DNA of 64,000 nt, from assembly GCA_947623455.1 (NCBI GenBank), contig OX392533.1:31742229-31806228 (forward strand), in the 5' to 3' direction. The position numbers and the translations under genes were made by a program. How positions within the stretch are numbered: the stretch's first letter is position 1; every line of letters begins with the position of its first letter. Positions 11,093 to 26,000 of this stretch are shown piece by piece. This DNA comes from Mimachlamys varia (taxonomy: Eukaryota; Mollusca; Bivalvia; Pectinida; Pectinidae). The notes below the pieces were generated by a model. The model saw only the letters and a program-made list of their open reading frames with translations. It made no database searches and was not told where the DNA came from.

Positions 11093-14000
11093 CTACAGCT
11101 GACTGCATGCCCCACCAGATACCATGATCGTTTCATCTGTAATAAACGAAGCATCATCCGATGCCAGGAAAGACACAATCCCAGCACACTCTTCCGGTTT
11201 TCCAATTCTGTAATGATATAATGAAAATAAAAAAACATTGGCCCAACGCTGACTTGAACAGATTATTTCAGACTTGGTCTAGCCAAACGCTGATTAAACA
11301 GATTATTTCAGACTTGGTCTCATGACAAAACGCTGACTTAAACATATTATTTCATACTTGGTTTAGCCAAACGCTGACTTGAACAGATTATTTCAGACTG
11401 GGTCTAGCCAAACGCTGACTTGAACAGATTATTTCAGACTTGGTCTAGCCAAACGCTGACTTGAACATTGGTCTAGCCAAACGCTGACTTGAACATATTA
11501 TTTCAGACTTGGTCTAGCCAAACGCTGATTGAACAGATTATTTCAGACTTGGTCTAGCCAAACGCTGACTTGAACAGATTATTTCAGACTTGGTCTAGCC
11601 AAACGCTGACTTGAACAGATTATTTCAGACTTGGTCTAGCCAAACGCTGACTTGAACATTGGTCTAGCCAAACGCTGACTTGAACATATTATTTCAGTCT
11701 TGGTCTAGCCAAACGCTAGCTTGAACAGAATATTTCACACTCGGTCTTGCAAAATGCTGACTTGAAAATAGTATTTCAGACTCGGTCTGGCCAAACGCTG
11801 ACTTGAACAGATTATTTCAGACTGGATCTAGCCAAACGCTGACTTGAACAGATTATTTCAGACTTGGTCTAGCCAAACGCTGACTTGAACAGATTATTTC
11901 AGACTTGGTCTAGCCAAACGCTGACTTGAACATATTATTTCAGACTTGGTCTAGCCAAACGCTGACTTGAACAGATTATTTCAGACTTGGTCTAGCCAAA
12001 CGCTGATTGAACAGATTATTTCAGACTTGGTCTAGCCAAACGCTGACTTGAACATTGGTCTAGCCAAACGCTGACTTGAAAAGATTATTTCAGACTTGGT
12101 TTAGCCAAACGCTGAGTTGAACAGATTATATCAGACTTGGTCTAGCCGAACGCTGAGTTGAACATATTATTTCAGACTCGGTCTGGCCAAGCGCTAACTT
12201 GAACAGATTATTTCAGACTCAGTCTAGCCATCAAATCCTAAAATATTTTAATATGTGTCAATTCCACATCCTTTTGACCATCTATAGCGCTCCCTTGAGA
12301 ACATGAAAAGGATTGGTAGGTATAAATGTTCGGAAGTTTTTGTCTGATCATGACCATTTGTAAAACAATGATTAAGCATATCAAATAAGTATGTGGTTAC
12401 TGCATTCGGAAGCTTTGAAAATTACTGAATTCTACAAGAATATTGAAATACCTCTTGAACATGTTGTTCTCCACAATATGTATCCGGATTTAAAAATAAA
12501 GTTGTTTTTTTTAATTCAAGGTCAATTCCAAGCTAAATAACAGATATTGACATGGATGCATTCGTTTTGCCTGCGTTCATCAATTAACTAAATATGTTGG
12601 TTTTCTTCGAAATGATCCACATGTCCGTACTTCATTTACCCTACATGTTACGAATATAACAACTAATTTTAAATTACGTTCTTTTCTTGTCAACAATGAA
12701 TACTCTTTTGAATAATTACCTTCCAAGTTTTATATTCTGTGTAGCAATATTCAGGGTGTCCGGATTTTTCCACAACTGAAAAGAAATTATAACGCTGAAT
12801 ATGTATTTTAGATGAAGCCTAACTTAAAAATCATTGTTAATAATCTTTGTGATAAAATATGATAAATTATCAGTTTTACATTTTGTATGTATAAGCATCA
12901 CAAGGGCACAAACATAATAATGTTGTGTCCGAAAATACTTTATATAAAACCAGTTTATTTGAAGCTGTCATGTAAACAATATGTATATGATTTGAATTCG
13001 TAAACGTACAGCTTCACTAAACCTCGTTTTGATTAGACCGGGAGCGAGGCAGTTGACCCTAATATTCATCGGCGATAGCTGGTGAACTAGAGCTTTCTTC
13101 AAACCGAGGAGAGCGGTCTTGCTGACACTATATGGACCAATAACCTGTTGAGAAATCAAGTGATACACACAATTAAACAAAATGACCCGTGTATACACAT
13201 GTACAATCTCTTAACATTCTATGATGCCATCACCTATATTATCATTAGTAAACCAAACTGTAGTATATCACACTGTATACTACATTTTGCAATGCCGCAT
13301 CACATGATGTTATTCTGACGCCATGTTGGGTTACGTAATATCATAAGTATAATGGCTTTTAATCAATCGCTAAGATAAAAATGATTTAAATCATTTTGAC
13401 GTCATTTCTAGCGCCATGGACTACGTTACGTCAACACTTTCACTCCACCTCAGATAACATGTATAATGCCTTTGAATCAATAGCTTAGATGACATTGATT
13501 TGAATCAGGCTCTTCTATTCAATAACCAAAATTGTATCCATATCGACTGTATACTACATCTGGTACATGTAACAGTTCAATGCTTAAACATTTTCGTACC
13601 TACTATCGCGGAAGGATTTATCGGTAAATTCAGCAATGTAGTGAAAATCCAGAGTTGCAAATGTCATTGTAAAATCTAGATATGTAAAAAGTGACTGATA
13701 CGACATCACACAAATCCATAAATGAAAATATACCAGAGAAAAAATGTATTTCATTCGTGGTTGCAAGTTAAACTGTTGATGCTGACACAGCAAAACGTTT
13801 CTGCGTTTTAAACCAGAACGGTATTTCAATGTTTATATTAACATATATACCTTTTTTTTTAGTTAGTACTAACATTATAATTTAAGAGTAGATTCATAAT
13901 AACAACTTCAATAATTAGACTGGGTAAAAAGGGAGGGATAGCCCAGCGCTTTGTACACGCAAGTGTCTCTCTCTTCGAGATGATGAAAAAAATCAATAAC

Positions 14001-17000
14001 AAAGTTTTTTTTTCAAGCGAAATTCTATTGAATATTTCCTAAATGAGGGAAGGACTACACAGTTTTATAAAAGAAAGTTTTGATTATATCATACTCATAT
14101 AAAATCAAACGTGATGAATATATTAATTAAGTTTTTTTTTTAAATAAGGAAAGTATCGTACTTACTGCACTAGGTTCGTATGCACCTGTTGACGAGACGA
14201 GTATTATAGAGCCTCCCCTGTAACATCAGACAGATAGTAAGTCAGACACAAAAACCAAGTCTACCGGACTTTATACAAAATAAACTCAACATACACAAAT
14301 AGTACAACACCCCTACTGTATCGGGTAATCGAACCCCGGTCGTCTTACGCTTGGTGAAAGGCAAGTGCGCTATCCACTGTGCCATCCGCCCACCCAATAA
14401 AGGGATATAGGTGATACATCGAGGATCGTGACAAAATTGATATCAAAAGCTTGCAGTAAACGAGGTACGTATAGCCAATGAAACAAGGAACACTAAAAAG
14501 GAGGTTTTACTGTGCGTACGGTTCCTTTTTCTTTGTTGTCGACATTTTGGTATTACAGCAGTGTTTTAACGTAGATCACTTAGCATTATCGTTTTTACAA
14601 ATTCTTGTATAGATATACACACATACCCACGTTTCTGCATATGTGGAACAATGTCTTTGCAAAGTAAAAATGCTGTTTTCACGTTGATGTCAAATATCTG
14701 AAATAAGAATAATAAACATATATCAGTTATTTTGCCGATGCCTGGGAAGAAAAAATTAAAAATATCAAAAACATACAATTTCCTATATTTTTTTTTAATA
14801 ATTGAGGTGTCAGGTGTACATGTGCTAGATTTCCTTGTGAAAAATATGTCTATGAAACCCGCGATGAAATATGTGAAAATGCATATCAGAAGTATGAATG
14901 GCAGTCATTTCAAAAGAAATGAAGGTAACAATTGATATTAGCAATTTAGCATTGTAGTAATTTGGAAGGGATTGGACGTGTATAGTATACATATGTACTT
15001 GTACGTCTGTGTTGATGCCAAAATAAAACTTAAATGTAATAGCCATCAAAATAAAACGCATCCATCCTTTGTATATGCCAACATTGTATAAATTATATGT
15101 TATTTGGTAAACTTGTTGAACTTTTTTTTCTCTCTGTACATGTATCAGTAAATACTTTGTGTTCATCGGGCAGTCAACGACATCATACGACACTTTTAAG
15201 GTAAGTTACACTACTTTAAATATCAGAACAAATGTCAAATGTACTCTACTGAATACAAGTTGACGTCACTCTGACTCAAAATACTAGCCATTTCCCACGG
15301 ATTCGCCAAGGAAGCATTCGGCCAACTTCGCACACCAAGGGTGTGCAATTCACTACTCTCCTTTTCACGTAAAGGAGAGTAGTGTATTGTACACCCTTAG
15401 CTTGCGAAGTTGATGCTAAGAAAGCTTTTTATCAAGGTTTGATAAGCGACTGGTAACTTTTGTAAAGACTCATTGAATTGTTTCTGTGCAAAGTTTCATT
15501 GTTTCTGTACTTACTTTGTCCCAGGCAGACTCTGTACACTGTGACAAACATAGAAATAAAAGTAATTCAAAGTCTCTAATCAAGTATGATAATAGTGCAT
15601 ATATATAAATCTTTTAAGATTTTAGATTTAAAACTAAAATACAATTACATTTGTAATATGTTGTATTTATCTTGAAATTGTTGGAACATTAAAACTTTAA
15701 CATGTCTTAGTCCCATATGGATTGATAACCAGGTAACAGATAGATAGAAACTGAATTTGAAGGACAAACTTTTATCCTTGACAAATGTGGATTTTTTTTT
15801 TGTGTTTTGTTTTTGCAAAGGTCAAAATCGTCCTTATGTAAAAGAAGTATTTTCATACGATATTTACGAATGAAACTAAATATATGTACAGTATAACTGA
15901 CCGTTTATTCACATTTCTCCACCAAATCACTCGGTTATTGATTCATTATACCTTCTATAGCTTTTTTTAAACAGTGATATGTATATTACATGTCTATTCA
16001 TTGATTCAATTATGAAGTTCACTCACCAGAAAAACACTTATAAATGAAGTATACTCACTCCGAGAATTGGACCGTAAAACGGGTTCACAGCCGCGTTTGA
16101 TACGAATATGTCTATCCCGCCATACGTTTCTATAGCCTGTAACACAAGGATACATCTATATAGCTAGCATGTAATCAACACCTGTATGTTTATATATTAT
16201 TATTTATGGATTAACTTGAATCTATTTTTTATGTTATGGGGGTATTATACACACAAAAAAACGGAGTGTATTCTAAATAAACCGTTAGGCTGTTTCTGAT
16301 GAGAGTACACTCCGGTTTTTTGTGTTATAACCCCATAACATAAAACATATATTCAAGTTAATACTTATAATTTCATCTATACCCTGCGAAATTCACTTTA
16401 TTGATAGACTCTTTTCTCTTACGAATCATTACGCTGCTGAATCAGCCAATCAAAAGCGACGTTATAAACTGCGACGTCATCTTTATGTTATGGGCTGATA
16501 GCATATTTTTTAAGCCAATGAAATTAAATTATATCGTCTCCATATAAACTTGGCTCTGGAATTGACGTTTACCAACAAATAAACAAATTATTGCATATAC
16601 GATGATATACAGTGTCATGGAATAACACATTACATTTGTTTGTATATACAAAATCAATACTTTTTTATTTAAAAAAAACATTTATGCAATCATTGCCATC
16701 CAGCATTGAATTAATACCCGCCTTTCTTCGACTTCAGGAAACTGATAAATGACTTAAATTCAAAACATTCAAATTTAGAGCACCCCTAAAATTAGAATAC
16801 CGCATATTGTTAGTGTGTTTGGATTGTCTTCCTTACCGTTGCCACGAGACGTTCCCTGTCCTCCTTCTTCCCCACGTGACAGACCACACCCACGACGTTG
16901 AGGTCCTGAGACTTCAGCTTTTTGACCGCGGCGTCTACGTTAGCCTGCTTCCGGCTGCTGACAACGACTTTGGCGCCATCCTGAGCGAGCCTCTCTGCAA

Positions 17001-20000
17001 TGGCGTACCCGATACTGGAGAAAATAAAACATTTTAGCCGTAGTTAGAAGGCCACTTTGTAATTAATGTACCACAGATGAATCCTGAATGAAGAACTTGT
17101 CATACATGTACAATTACTGTATATATATATGTGTTTCATAAATCTCTTTTGCTTTTGATCGACATTTTAAATATTCAAATGACGCGTCCTTTTTCCATGC
17201 TTCTTTTAATTGAGAGTGTAATTTTCTGTACACCTAAATCATGATATACATAATGTATAATCATACTTTTATGGCATGGGTTTTTAAGCCATCAGCAGTT
17301 ACATATTATATAGATAGATTATAAAAAGTCTGTTTCATAACGCGACGGAGAGATATACGTTCTATCTGTATCTTAGTATCGGGCTTTGAACCGAATACTT
17401 GTAATGTATAATGTGTTGACTGTTGTGTTTTGACGGATATATGCATTTTTTCCTTCAACTATATTCTTACTAAATTTCTGCAATTGCGGACTTATTTTAC
17501 CTCATATAAGTATTACATGCCATATCTTACCGTTGTCTTCCACTGCGTGTTTGTCATATTTATATGTTTTTTTTTATGATTTCGTTCCCCTGCCGCACTG
17601 TGGAGTACCAAGAGCACAGCACTATAGGTATATAACTAGTGGTATACTTCAAGTACTGGTATAGATGTAAACGTGGTGTACCTCTAGTACTGGTTTAAAC
17701 GTGGTGTACCTCTAGTACTGGTATAAACGTGGTGTACCTCTAGTACTGGTATAAACGTGGTCAGGGGCGTAGCTGGAGGTATTTTGATGTGCATGCCCCG
17801 CGACGTTTTCAATTTTGGGGACGGGGTACTTCACATTTGGACTTCAAATGGTGCCATTGTTTTGGACTTGTTTAAATCATCATTGTCTGGCCTATCATTA
17901 TACAAATTATTAATCAGAAAATTGAATACGATATGTTTTATTTCCATGATGTATGGAAACAAAATCATTGTCCATACATTTCTTAATTAGGTCATTAACT
18001 TGTCAGTAAGTAAAACCAGAGACATATACATGTAAAACCATCTTTGATATACATACGTCTCTGTTTATAAGTATATATATGTTATGTGCAGGACTCAGGA
18101 AGTAAGAACTTATGCTTGTGTTCTTAAGTATAATTTTGTGTAATTCGAACAGGCCTAGTTTCACGAATGTTCCTTAACTTAAAACTCTCCACAGAAAAGC
18201 ATTAAAATTAACGGGAAATTCTTAAGTTAAAAGAATTTTCCTTAATTACTGTAATGCTTTCCTATGGAGATATTTACATGTAATTTAAGGAATTTCGGCC
18301 GGGCTCATTAATAATTGTATTTGCTGACATTTTGTTTGAACCAAAATGTAGTAAAAGTTGGCCCTTCTTTTATTACTCTTAGAATGATAAAAGGGTATTT
18401 GTTTTATATTAAATCTAATACAGATTTACTAAAAACAACCAGAGAGTACCAAAGCGTCAACAAAACCATAATCCGAACTCAAAATCGATTCAACTAGAGG
18501 CAAAATATGAAAAATTAAAAGATGTACATGGAAACCTCTGTAAACGTACAAGATAAAAAAAACAGGTGTTCCGGAAGAGTAAGCGTCTTCTGCTTCATCA
18601 ACGACAACTGCCATGTAAATATTGGTCACGTCCAAGTAAACATCAGGTTCTCAAAATGAGAAACGAGTCCTCATTGTCAATAAAAATAAGTAAACACACT
18701 AATGAGCATACTCAAAAACGTCCATCTTCATATCACTTAAAGATACAGATCATGTCCCATGAAACCAAGATGGCGACAATAAATTTGCCAATAGTCTTCA
18801 TTAACCTACACCTCTCCTTTCCCTGTGCCATAAGTTTGTTCGTCAGCAGCTGATATCTATCATTAAAACCTAATATGACATGATTTTATAAAAAAAGTCG
18901 GCCTAAGTGAAGGTAGTTTCAAACTGATGCTTATGTTTGGATGTTGTTTGGTATTCATTTGTATAAGAATTTTCTCACGATAAAGCCATTACCTTTATTG
19001 TCGTAGTGAGCTGTATTATAAATATTATTTGAATTGTGTTGGCTGCGGTCTCCAACATCTTGCACAATTATATATAATTTAATATGCATGTGTATTGTAA
19101 TCCTATATGCTATTGCATTTGGAATGAAATAAAATTGAATTTGAAGTATTTATAGCTAACAAATTGTCTGCAGCCTAATATGCTAATCTGACGAGTCGAA
19201 AAGGGGAGTAACAACAATATCAGCGGACTTTTAAGAATATAAATTGAATTATGAAATTTCTCGACTTTAATACACATACTTTGGAAAATGATGTGCAAGC
19301 ACGGGCTTATGTGCTTACATGGCAGCTACGCGCCTGGTGGTGTACCTCTAGTACTGGTATAAACGTGGTGTATCTCCAGTACGGGTATAAACGTGGTGTA
19401 CCTCTAGTACTGGTATAAACGTGGTGTACCTCTAGTACTGGTATAAACGTGGTGTATCTCCAGTACGGGTATAAACGTGGTGTACCTCCAGTACTGGTAT
19501 AAACGTGGGGTACCTCCAGTACTGGTATAAACGTGGGGTACCTCCAGTACTGGTATAAACGTGGTGTACCTCTAGTACTGGTATAAACGTGGTGTACCTC
19601 CAGTACTGGTATAAACGTGGTGTACCTCTAGTACTGGTATAAACGTGGTGTACCTCTAGTACTGGTATAAACGTGGTGTACCTCTAGTACTGGTATAAAC
19701 GTGGTGTATCTCCAGTACGGGTATAAACGTGGTGTACCTCCAGTACTGGTATAAACGTGGTGTACCTCCAGTACTGGTATAAACGTGGGGTACCTCCAGT
19801 ACTGGTATAAACGTGGGGTACCTCCAGTACTGGTATAAACGTGGTGTACCTCCAGTACTGGTATAAACGTGGTGTACCTCCAGTATTGGTATAAACGTGG
19901 TGAACCTTTAGTACTGGTATATACGTGGTGTACCTCTAGTACTGGTATAAACGTGGTGTACCTCCAGTACTGGTATAAACGTGGTGTACCTCTAGTACTG

Positions 20001-23000
20001 GTATGAACCTGGTGTACCTCTAGTACTGGTATAAACGTGGTGTACCTCCAGTACTGGTATAAACGTGGTGTATCTCCAGTACTGGTATAAACATGGTGTA
20101 CCTCTAGTACTGGTATAAACGTGGAGTACCTCCAGTACTGGTATAAACGTGGTGTACCTCCAGTACTGTTATAAACGTGGTGTACCTCCAGTACATGTAT
20201 AAACGTGGTGTATCTCTAGTACTGGTATAAACGTGGTGTACCTCCAGTACAGGTATAAACGTGGTGTACCTCTAGTACTGGTATAAACGTGGTGTACCTC
20301 CAGTAGTGGTATAAACGTGGTGTACCTCTAATACTGGTATAAACGTGGTGTACCTCTAGTACTGGTATAAACGTGGTGCACCTCCAGTACTGTTACAAAC
20401 GTGGTGTACCTCCAGTACTGGTATAAACGTGATGTACATCTAGTACTGGTATAAACGTGGTGTACCTCTAGTACTGGTATAAACATGGTGTACTTCCAGT
20501 ACAGGTATAAAGGTGGTGTACCTCCAGTACTGGTATAAACGTGGTGTACCTCCAGTACTGGTATAAACATGGTGTACCTCCAGTACTGGTATAAACGTGG
20601 TGTACCCCCAGTACAGGTATAAATGTGGTGTACCTCCAGTACTGGTATAAACGTGGTGTACCTCTAGTACATGTATAAACGTGGTGTACCTCTAGTACTG
20701 GTATAAACGTGGTGTACCTCTAGTACATGTATAAACGTGGTGTACCTCTAGTACTGGTATAAACGTGGTGTACCTCTAGTACTGGTATAAACGTGGTGTA
20801 CCTCCAGTACTGGTATAAACGTGGTGTATATCTAGTACTGGTATAAACGTGGTGTACCTCTAGTACTGGTATGAACCTGGTGTACCTCTAGTACTGGTAT
20901 AAACGTGGTGTACCTCCAGTACTGGTATAAACGTGGTGTACCTCCAGTACTGGTATAAACATGGTGTACCTCTAGTACTGGTATAAACGTGGAGTACCTC
21001 CAGTACTGGTATAAACGTGGTGTACCTCCAGTACTGTTATAAACGTGGTGTACCTCCAGTACATGTATAAACGTGGTGTACCTCCAGAACTGGTATAAAC
21101 GTGGTGTACCTCCAGTACAGGTATAAACGTGGTGTACCTCTAGTACTGGTATAAACGTGGTGTACCTCCAGTAGTGGTATAAACGTGGTGTACCTCTAAT
21201 ACTGGTATAAACGTGGTGTACCTCTAGTACTGGTATAAACGTGGTGTACCTCCAGTAGTGTTACAAACGTGGTGTACCTCTAATACTGGTATAAACGTGG
21301 TGTACCTCTAGTACTGGTATAAACGTGGTGCACCTCCAGTACTGTTACAAACGTGGTGTACCTCCAGTACTGGTATAAACGTGATGTACATCTAGTACTG
21401 GTATAAACGTGGTGTACCTCTAGTACTGGTATAAACATGGTGTACTTCCAGTACAGGTATAAAGGTGGTGTACCTCCAGTACTGGTATAAACGTGGTGTA
21501 CCTCCAGTACTGGTATAAACATGGTGTACCTCCAGTACTGGTATAAACGTGGTGTACCCCCAGTACAGGTATAAATGTGGTGTACCTCCAGTACTGGTAT
21601 AAACGTGGTGTACCTCTAGTACATGTATAAACGTGGTGTACCTCTAGTACTGGTATAAACGTGGTGTACCTCTAGTACATGTATAAACGTGGTGTACCTC
21701 TAGTACTGGTATAAACGTGGTGTACCTCTAGTACTGGTATAAACGTGGTGTACCTCCAGTACTGGTATAAACGTGGTGTATATCTAGTACTGGTATAAAC
21801 GTGGTGTACCTCTAGTACTGGTATGAACCTGGTGTACCTCTAGTACTGGTATAAACGTGGTGTACCTCCAGTACTGGTATAAACGTGGTGTACCTCCAGT
21901 ACTGGTATAAACATGGTGTACCTCTAGTACTGGTATAAACGTGGAGTACCTCCAGTACTGGTATAAACGTGGTGTACCTCCAGTACTGTTATAAACGTGG
22001 TGTACCTCCAGTACATGTATAAACGTGGTGTACCTCCAGAACTGGTATAAACGTGGTGTACCTCCAGTACAGGTATAAACGTGGTGTACCTCTAGTACTG
22101 GTATAAACGTGGTGTACCTCCAGTAGTGGTATAAACGTGGTGTACCTCTAATACTGGTATAAACGTGGTGTACCTCTAGTACTGGTATAAACGTGTTGCA
22201 CCTCCAGTACTGTTACAAACGTGGTGTACCTCCAGTACTGGTATAAACGTGATGTACATCTAGTACTGGTATAAACGTGGTGTACCTCTAGTACTGGTAT
22301 AAACATGGTGTACTTCCAGTACAGGTATAAAGGTGGTGTACCTCCAGTACTGGTATAAACGTGGTGTACCTCCAGTACTGGTATAAACATGGTGTACCTC
22401 CAGTACTGGTATAAACGTGGTGTACCCCCAGTACAGGTATAAATGTGGTGTACCTCCAGTACTGGTATAAACGTGGTGTACCTCTAGTACAGGTATAAAC
22501 GTGGTGTACCTCCAGTACTGGTATAAACGTGGTGTATATCTAGTACTGGTATAAACGTGATGTACCTCCAGTACTGGTATAAACGTGGTGTATCTCCAGT
22601 ACTGGTATAAACGTGGTGTATCTCTAGTACTGGTATAAATGTGGTGTACCTCCAGTACTGGTATACACGTGGTGTTTCTCTAGTACTGGTATAAACGTGG
22701 TGTACCTCCAGTACTGGTATAAACGTGGTGTACCTCTAGTACTGGTATGAACCTGGTGTACCTCCAGTACTGGTATAAACGTTGTGTACCTCTAGTACTG
22801 GTATAAACGTGGTGTACCTCCAGTACTGGTATAAACGTGGTGTACCTCCAGTACTGGTATAAACGTGGTGTACCTCTAGTACTGGTATAAATGTGGTGTA
22901 CCTCTAGTACTGGTATAAACGTGGTGTACCTCTAGTACATGTATAAACGTGGTATACCTCTAGTACTGGTATAAATGTGGTGTACCTCCAGTACTGGTAT

Positions 23001-26000
23001 AAATGTGGTGTACCTCTAGTACTGGTATAAAAGTGGTGTACCTCCAGTACAGGTATAAATGTGGTGTACCTCCAGTACTGGTATAAATGTGGTGTACCTC
23101 TAGTACAGGTATAAATGTGGTGTACCTCTAGTACTGGTATAAATGTGGTGTACCTCCAGTACAGGTATAAATGTGGTGTACCTCCAGTACTGGTATAAAT
23201 GTGGTGTACCTCCAGTACAGGTATAAATGTGGTGTACCTCCAGTACTGGTATAAATGTGGTGTACCTCCAGTACAGGTATAAATGTGGTGTACCTCCAGT
23301 ACTGGTATAAATGTGGTGTACCTCCAGTACAGGTATAAATGTGGTGTACCTCCAGTACTGGTATAAATGTGGTGTACCTCTAGTACTGGTATAAACGTGG
23401 TGTACCTCCAGTACAGGTATAAATGTGGTGTACCTCCAGTACTGGTATAAATGTGGTGTACCTCTAGTACTGGTATAAAAGTGGTGTATCTCCAGTACTG
23501 GTATAAACGTGGTGTACCTCCAGTACTGGTATAAACGTGGTGTACCTCTAGTACTGGTATAAACGTGGTGTACCTCTAGTACTGGTATAAACTTGGTGTA
23601 CCTCTAGTACTGGTATAAACGTGGTGTACCTCTAGTACTGGTATAAACGTGGTGTACCTCTAGTACTGGTACATGTATAAACGTGGTGTACCTCTAGTAC
23701 TGGTATAAACGTGGTGTACCTCTAGTACTGGTATAAACGTGGTGTACCTCTAGTACTGGTATAAACGTGGTGTACCTCTAGTACTGATATAAACGTGGTG
23801 TACCTCCAGTACTGGTTTAAACGTGGTGTACCTCTAGTACTGGTATAAACGAGGTGTACCTCCAGTACTGGTATAAATGTGGTGTACCTACAGTACTGGT
23901 ATAAACGTGGTGTAACCCCAGTACTGGTATAAACGTGGTGTACCTCTAGTACTGGTATAAAGGTGGTGTACCTGCAGTACTGGTATAAAGGTGGTGTACC
24001 TCTAGTACTGGTATAAATGTGGTGTACCTCCAGTACAGGTATATAAACGTGGTGTACCCCCAGTACTGGTATAAACGTGGTGTACCTCTAGTACTGGTAT
24101 AAAGGTGGTGTACCTGCAGTACAGGTATAAACGTGGTGTATCTTCAGTACTGGTATAAACGTGGTGTACCTACAGTACTCGTATAAACGTGGTGTAACCC
24201 CAGTACTGGTATAAACGTGGTGTATCTTCAGTACTGGTATAAAGGTGGTGTACCTGCAGTACTGGTATAAAGGTGGTGTACCTCTAGTACTGGTATAAAC
24301 GTCGTGTACCTCTAGTACTGGTATAAACGTGGTGTACCTCTAGTACTGGTATAAACGTGGTGTACTTCCAGTACAGGTATAAACGTGGTGTACCTCTAGT
24401 ACTGGTATAAACGTGGTGTACTTCCAGTACTGGTATAAACGTGGTGTACCTCCAGTACTGGTATAAACGTGGTGTACCTCCAGTACTGGTATAAACATGG
24501 TGTACCTCTAGTACTGGTATAAACGTGGAGTACCTCCAGTACTGGTATAAACGTGGTGTACCTCCAGTACTGTTATAAACGTGGTGTACCTCCAGTACAT
24601 GTATAAACGTGGTGTATCTCTAGTACTGGTATAAACGTGGTGTACCTCCAGTACAGGTATAAACGTGGTGTACCTCTAGTACTGGTATAAACGTGGTGTA
24701 CCTCTAGTACTGGTATAAACGTGGTGTACCTCCAGTACTGTTATAAACGTGGTGTACCTCCAGTACAGGTATAAACATGGTGTACCTCTAGTACTGGTAT
24801 AAACGTGGTGTACCTCTAGTACTGGTATAAACGTGGTGTACCTCCAGTACTGTTATAAACGTGGTGTACCTCCAGTACTGGTATAAACGTGGTGCACCTC
24901 CAGTACTGTTACAAACGTGGTGTACCTCCAGTACTGGTATAAACGTGATGTACATCTAGTACTGGTATAAACGTGGTGTACCTCCAGTACTGGTATAAAC
25001 GTGGTGCACCTCCAGTACTGTTACAAACGTGGTGTACCTCCAGTACTGGTATAAACATGGTGTACTTCCAGTACTGGTATAAACGTGATGTACCTCCAGT
25101 ACTGGTATAAACGTGATGTACCTCCAGTACTGGTATAAACGTGGTGTACCTACAGTACTGGTATAAACGTGGTGTACCACTAGAACTGGTATAAACGTGG
25201 TGCACCTCCAGTACTGTTGCAAACGTGGTGTACCTCCAGTACTGGTATAAACGTGATGTACATCTAGTACTGGTATAAACGTGGTGTATCTCTAGTACTG
25301 GTATAAACATGGTGTACCTCCAGTACTGGTATAAACGTGGTGTACCCCCAGTACAGGTATAAATGTGGTGTACCTCCAGTACTGGTATAAACGTGGTGTA
25401 CCTCTAGTACAGGTATAAACGTGGTGTACCTCCAGTACTGGTATAAACGTGGTGTATATCTAGTACTGGTATAAACGTGATGTACCTCCAGTACTGGTAT
25501 AAACGTGGTGTATCTCCAGTACTGGTATAAACGTGGTGTATCTCTAGTACTGGTATAAATGTGGTGTACCTCCAGTACTGGTATACACGTGGTGTTTCTC
25601 TAGTACTGGTATAAACGTGGTGTACCTCCAGTACTGGTATAAACGTGGTGTACCTCTAGTACTGGTATGAACCTGGTGTACCTCCAGTACTGGTATAAAC
25701 GTTGTGTACCTCTAGTACTGGTATAAACGTGGTATACCTCCAGTACTGGTATAAACGTGGTGTACCTCCAGTACTGGTATAAACGTGGTGTACCTCTAGT
25801 ACTGGTATAAATGTGGTGTACCTCTAGTACTGGTATAAACGTGGTGTACCTCTAGTACATGTATAAACGTGGTATACCTCTAGTACTGGTATAAATGTGG
25901 TGTACCTCCAGTACTGGTATAAATGTGGTGTACCTCTAGTACTGGTATAAAAGTGGTGTACCTCCAGTACAGGTATAAATGTGGTGTACCTCCAGTACTG

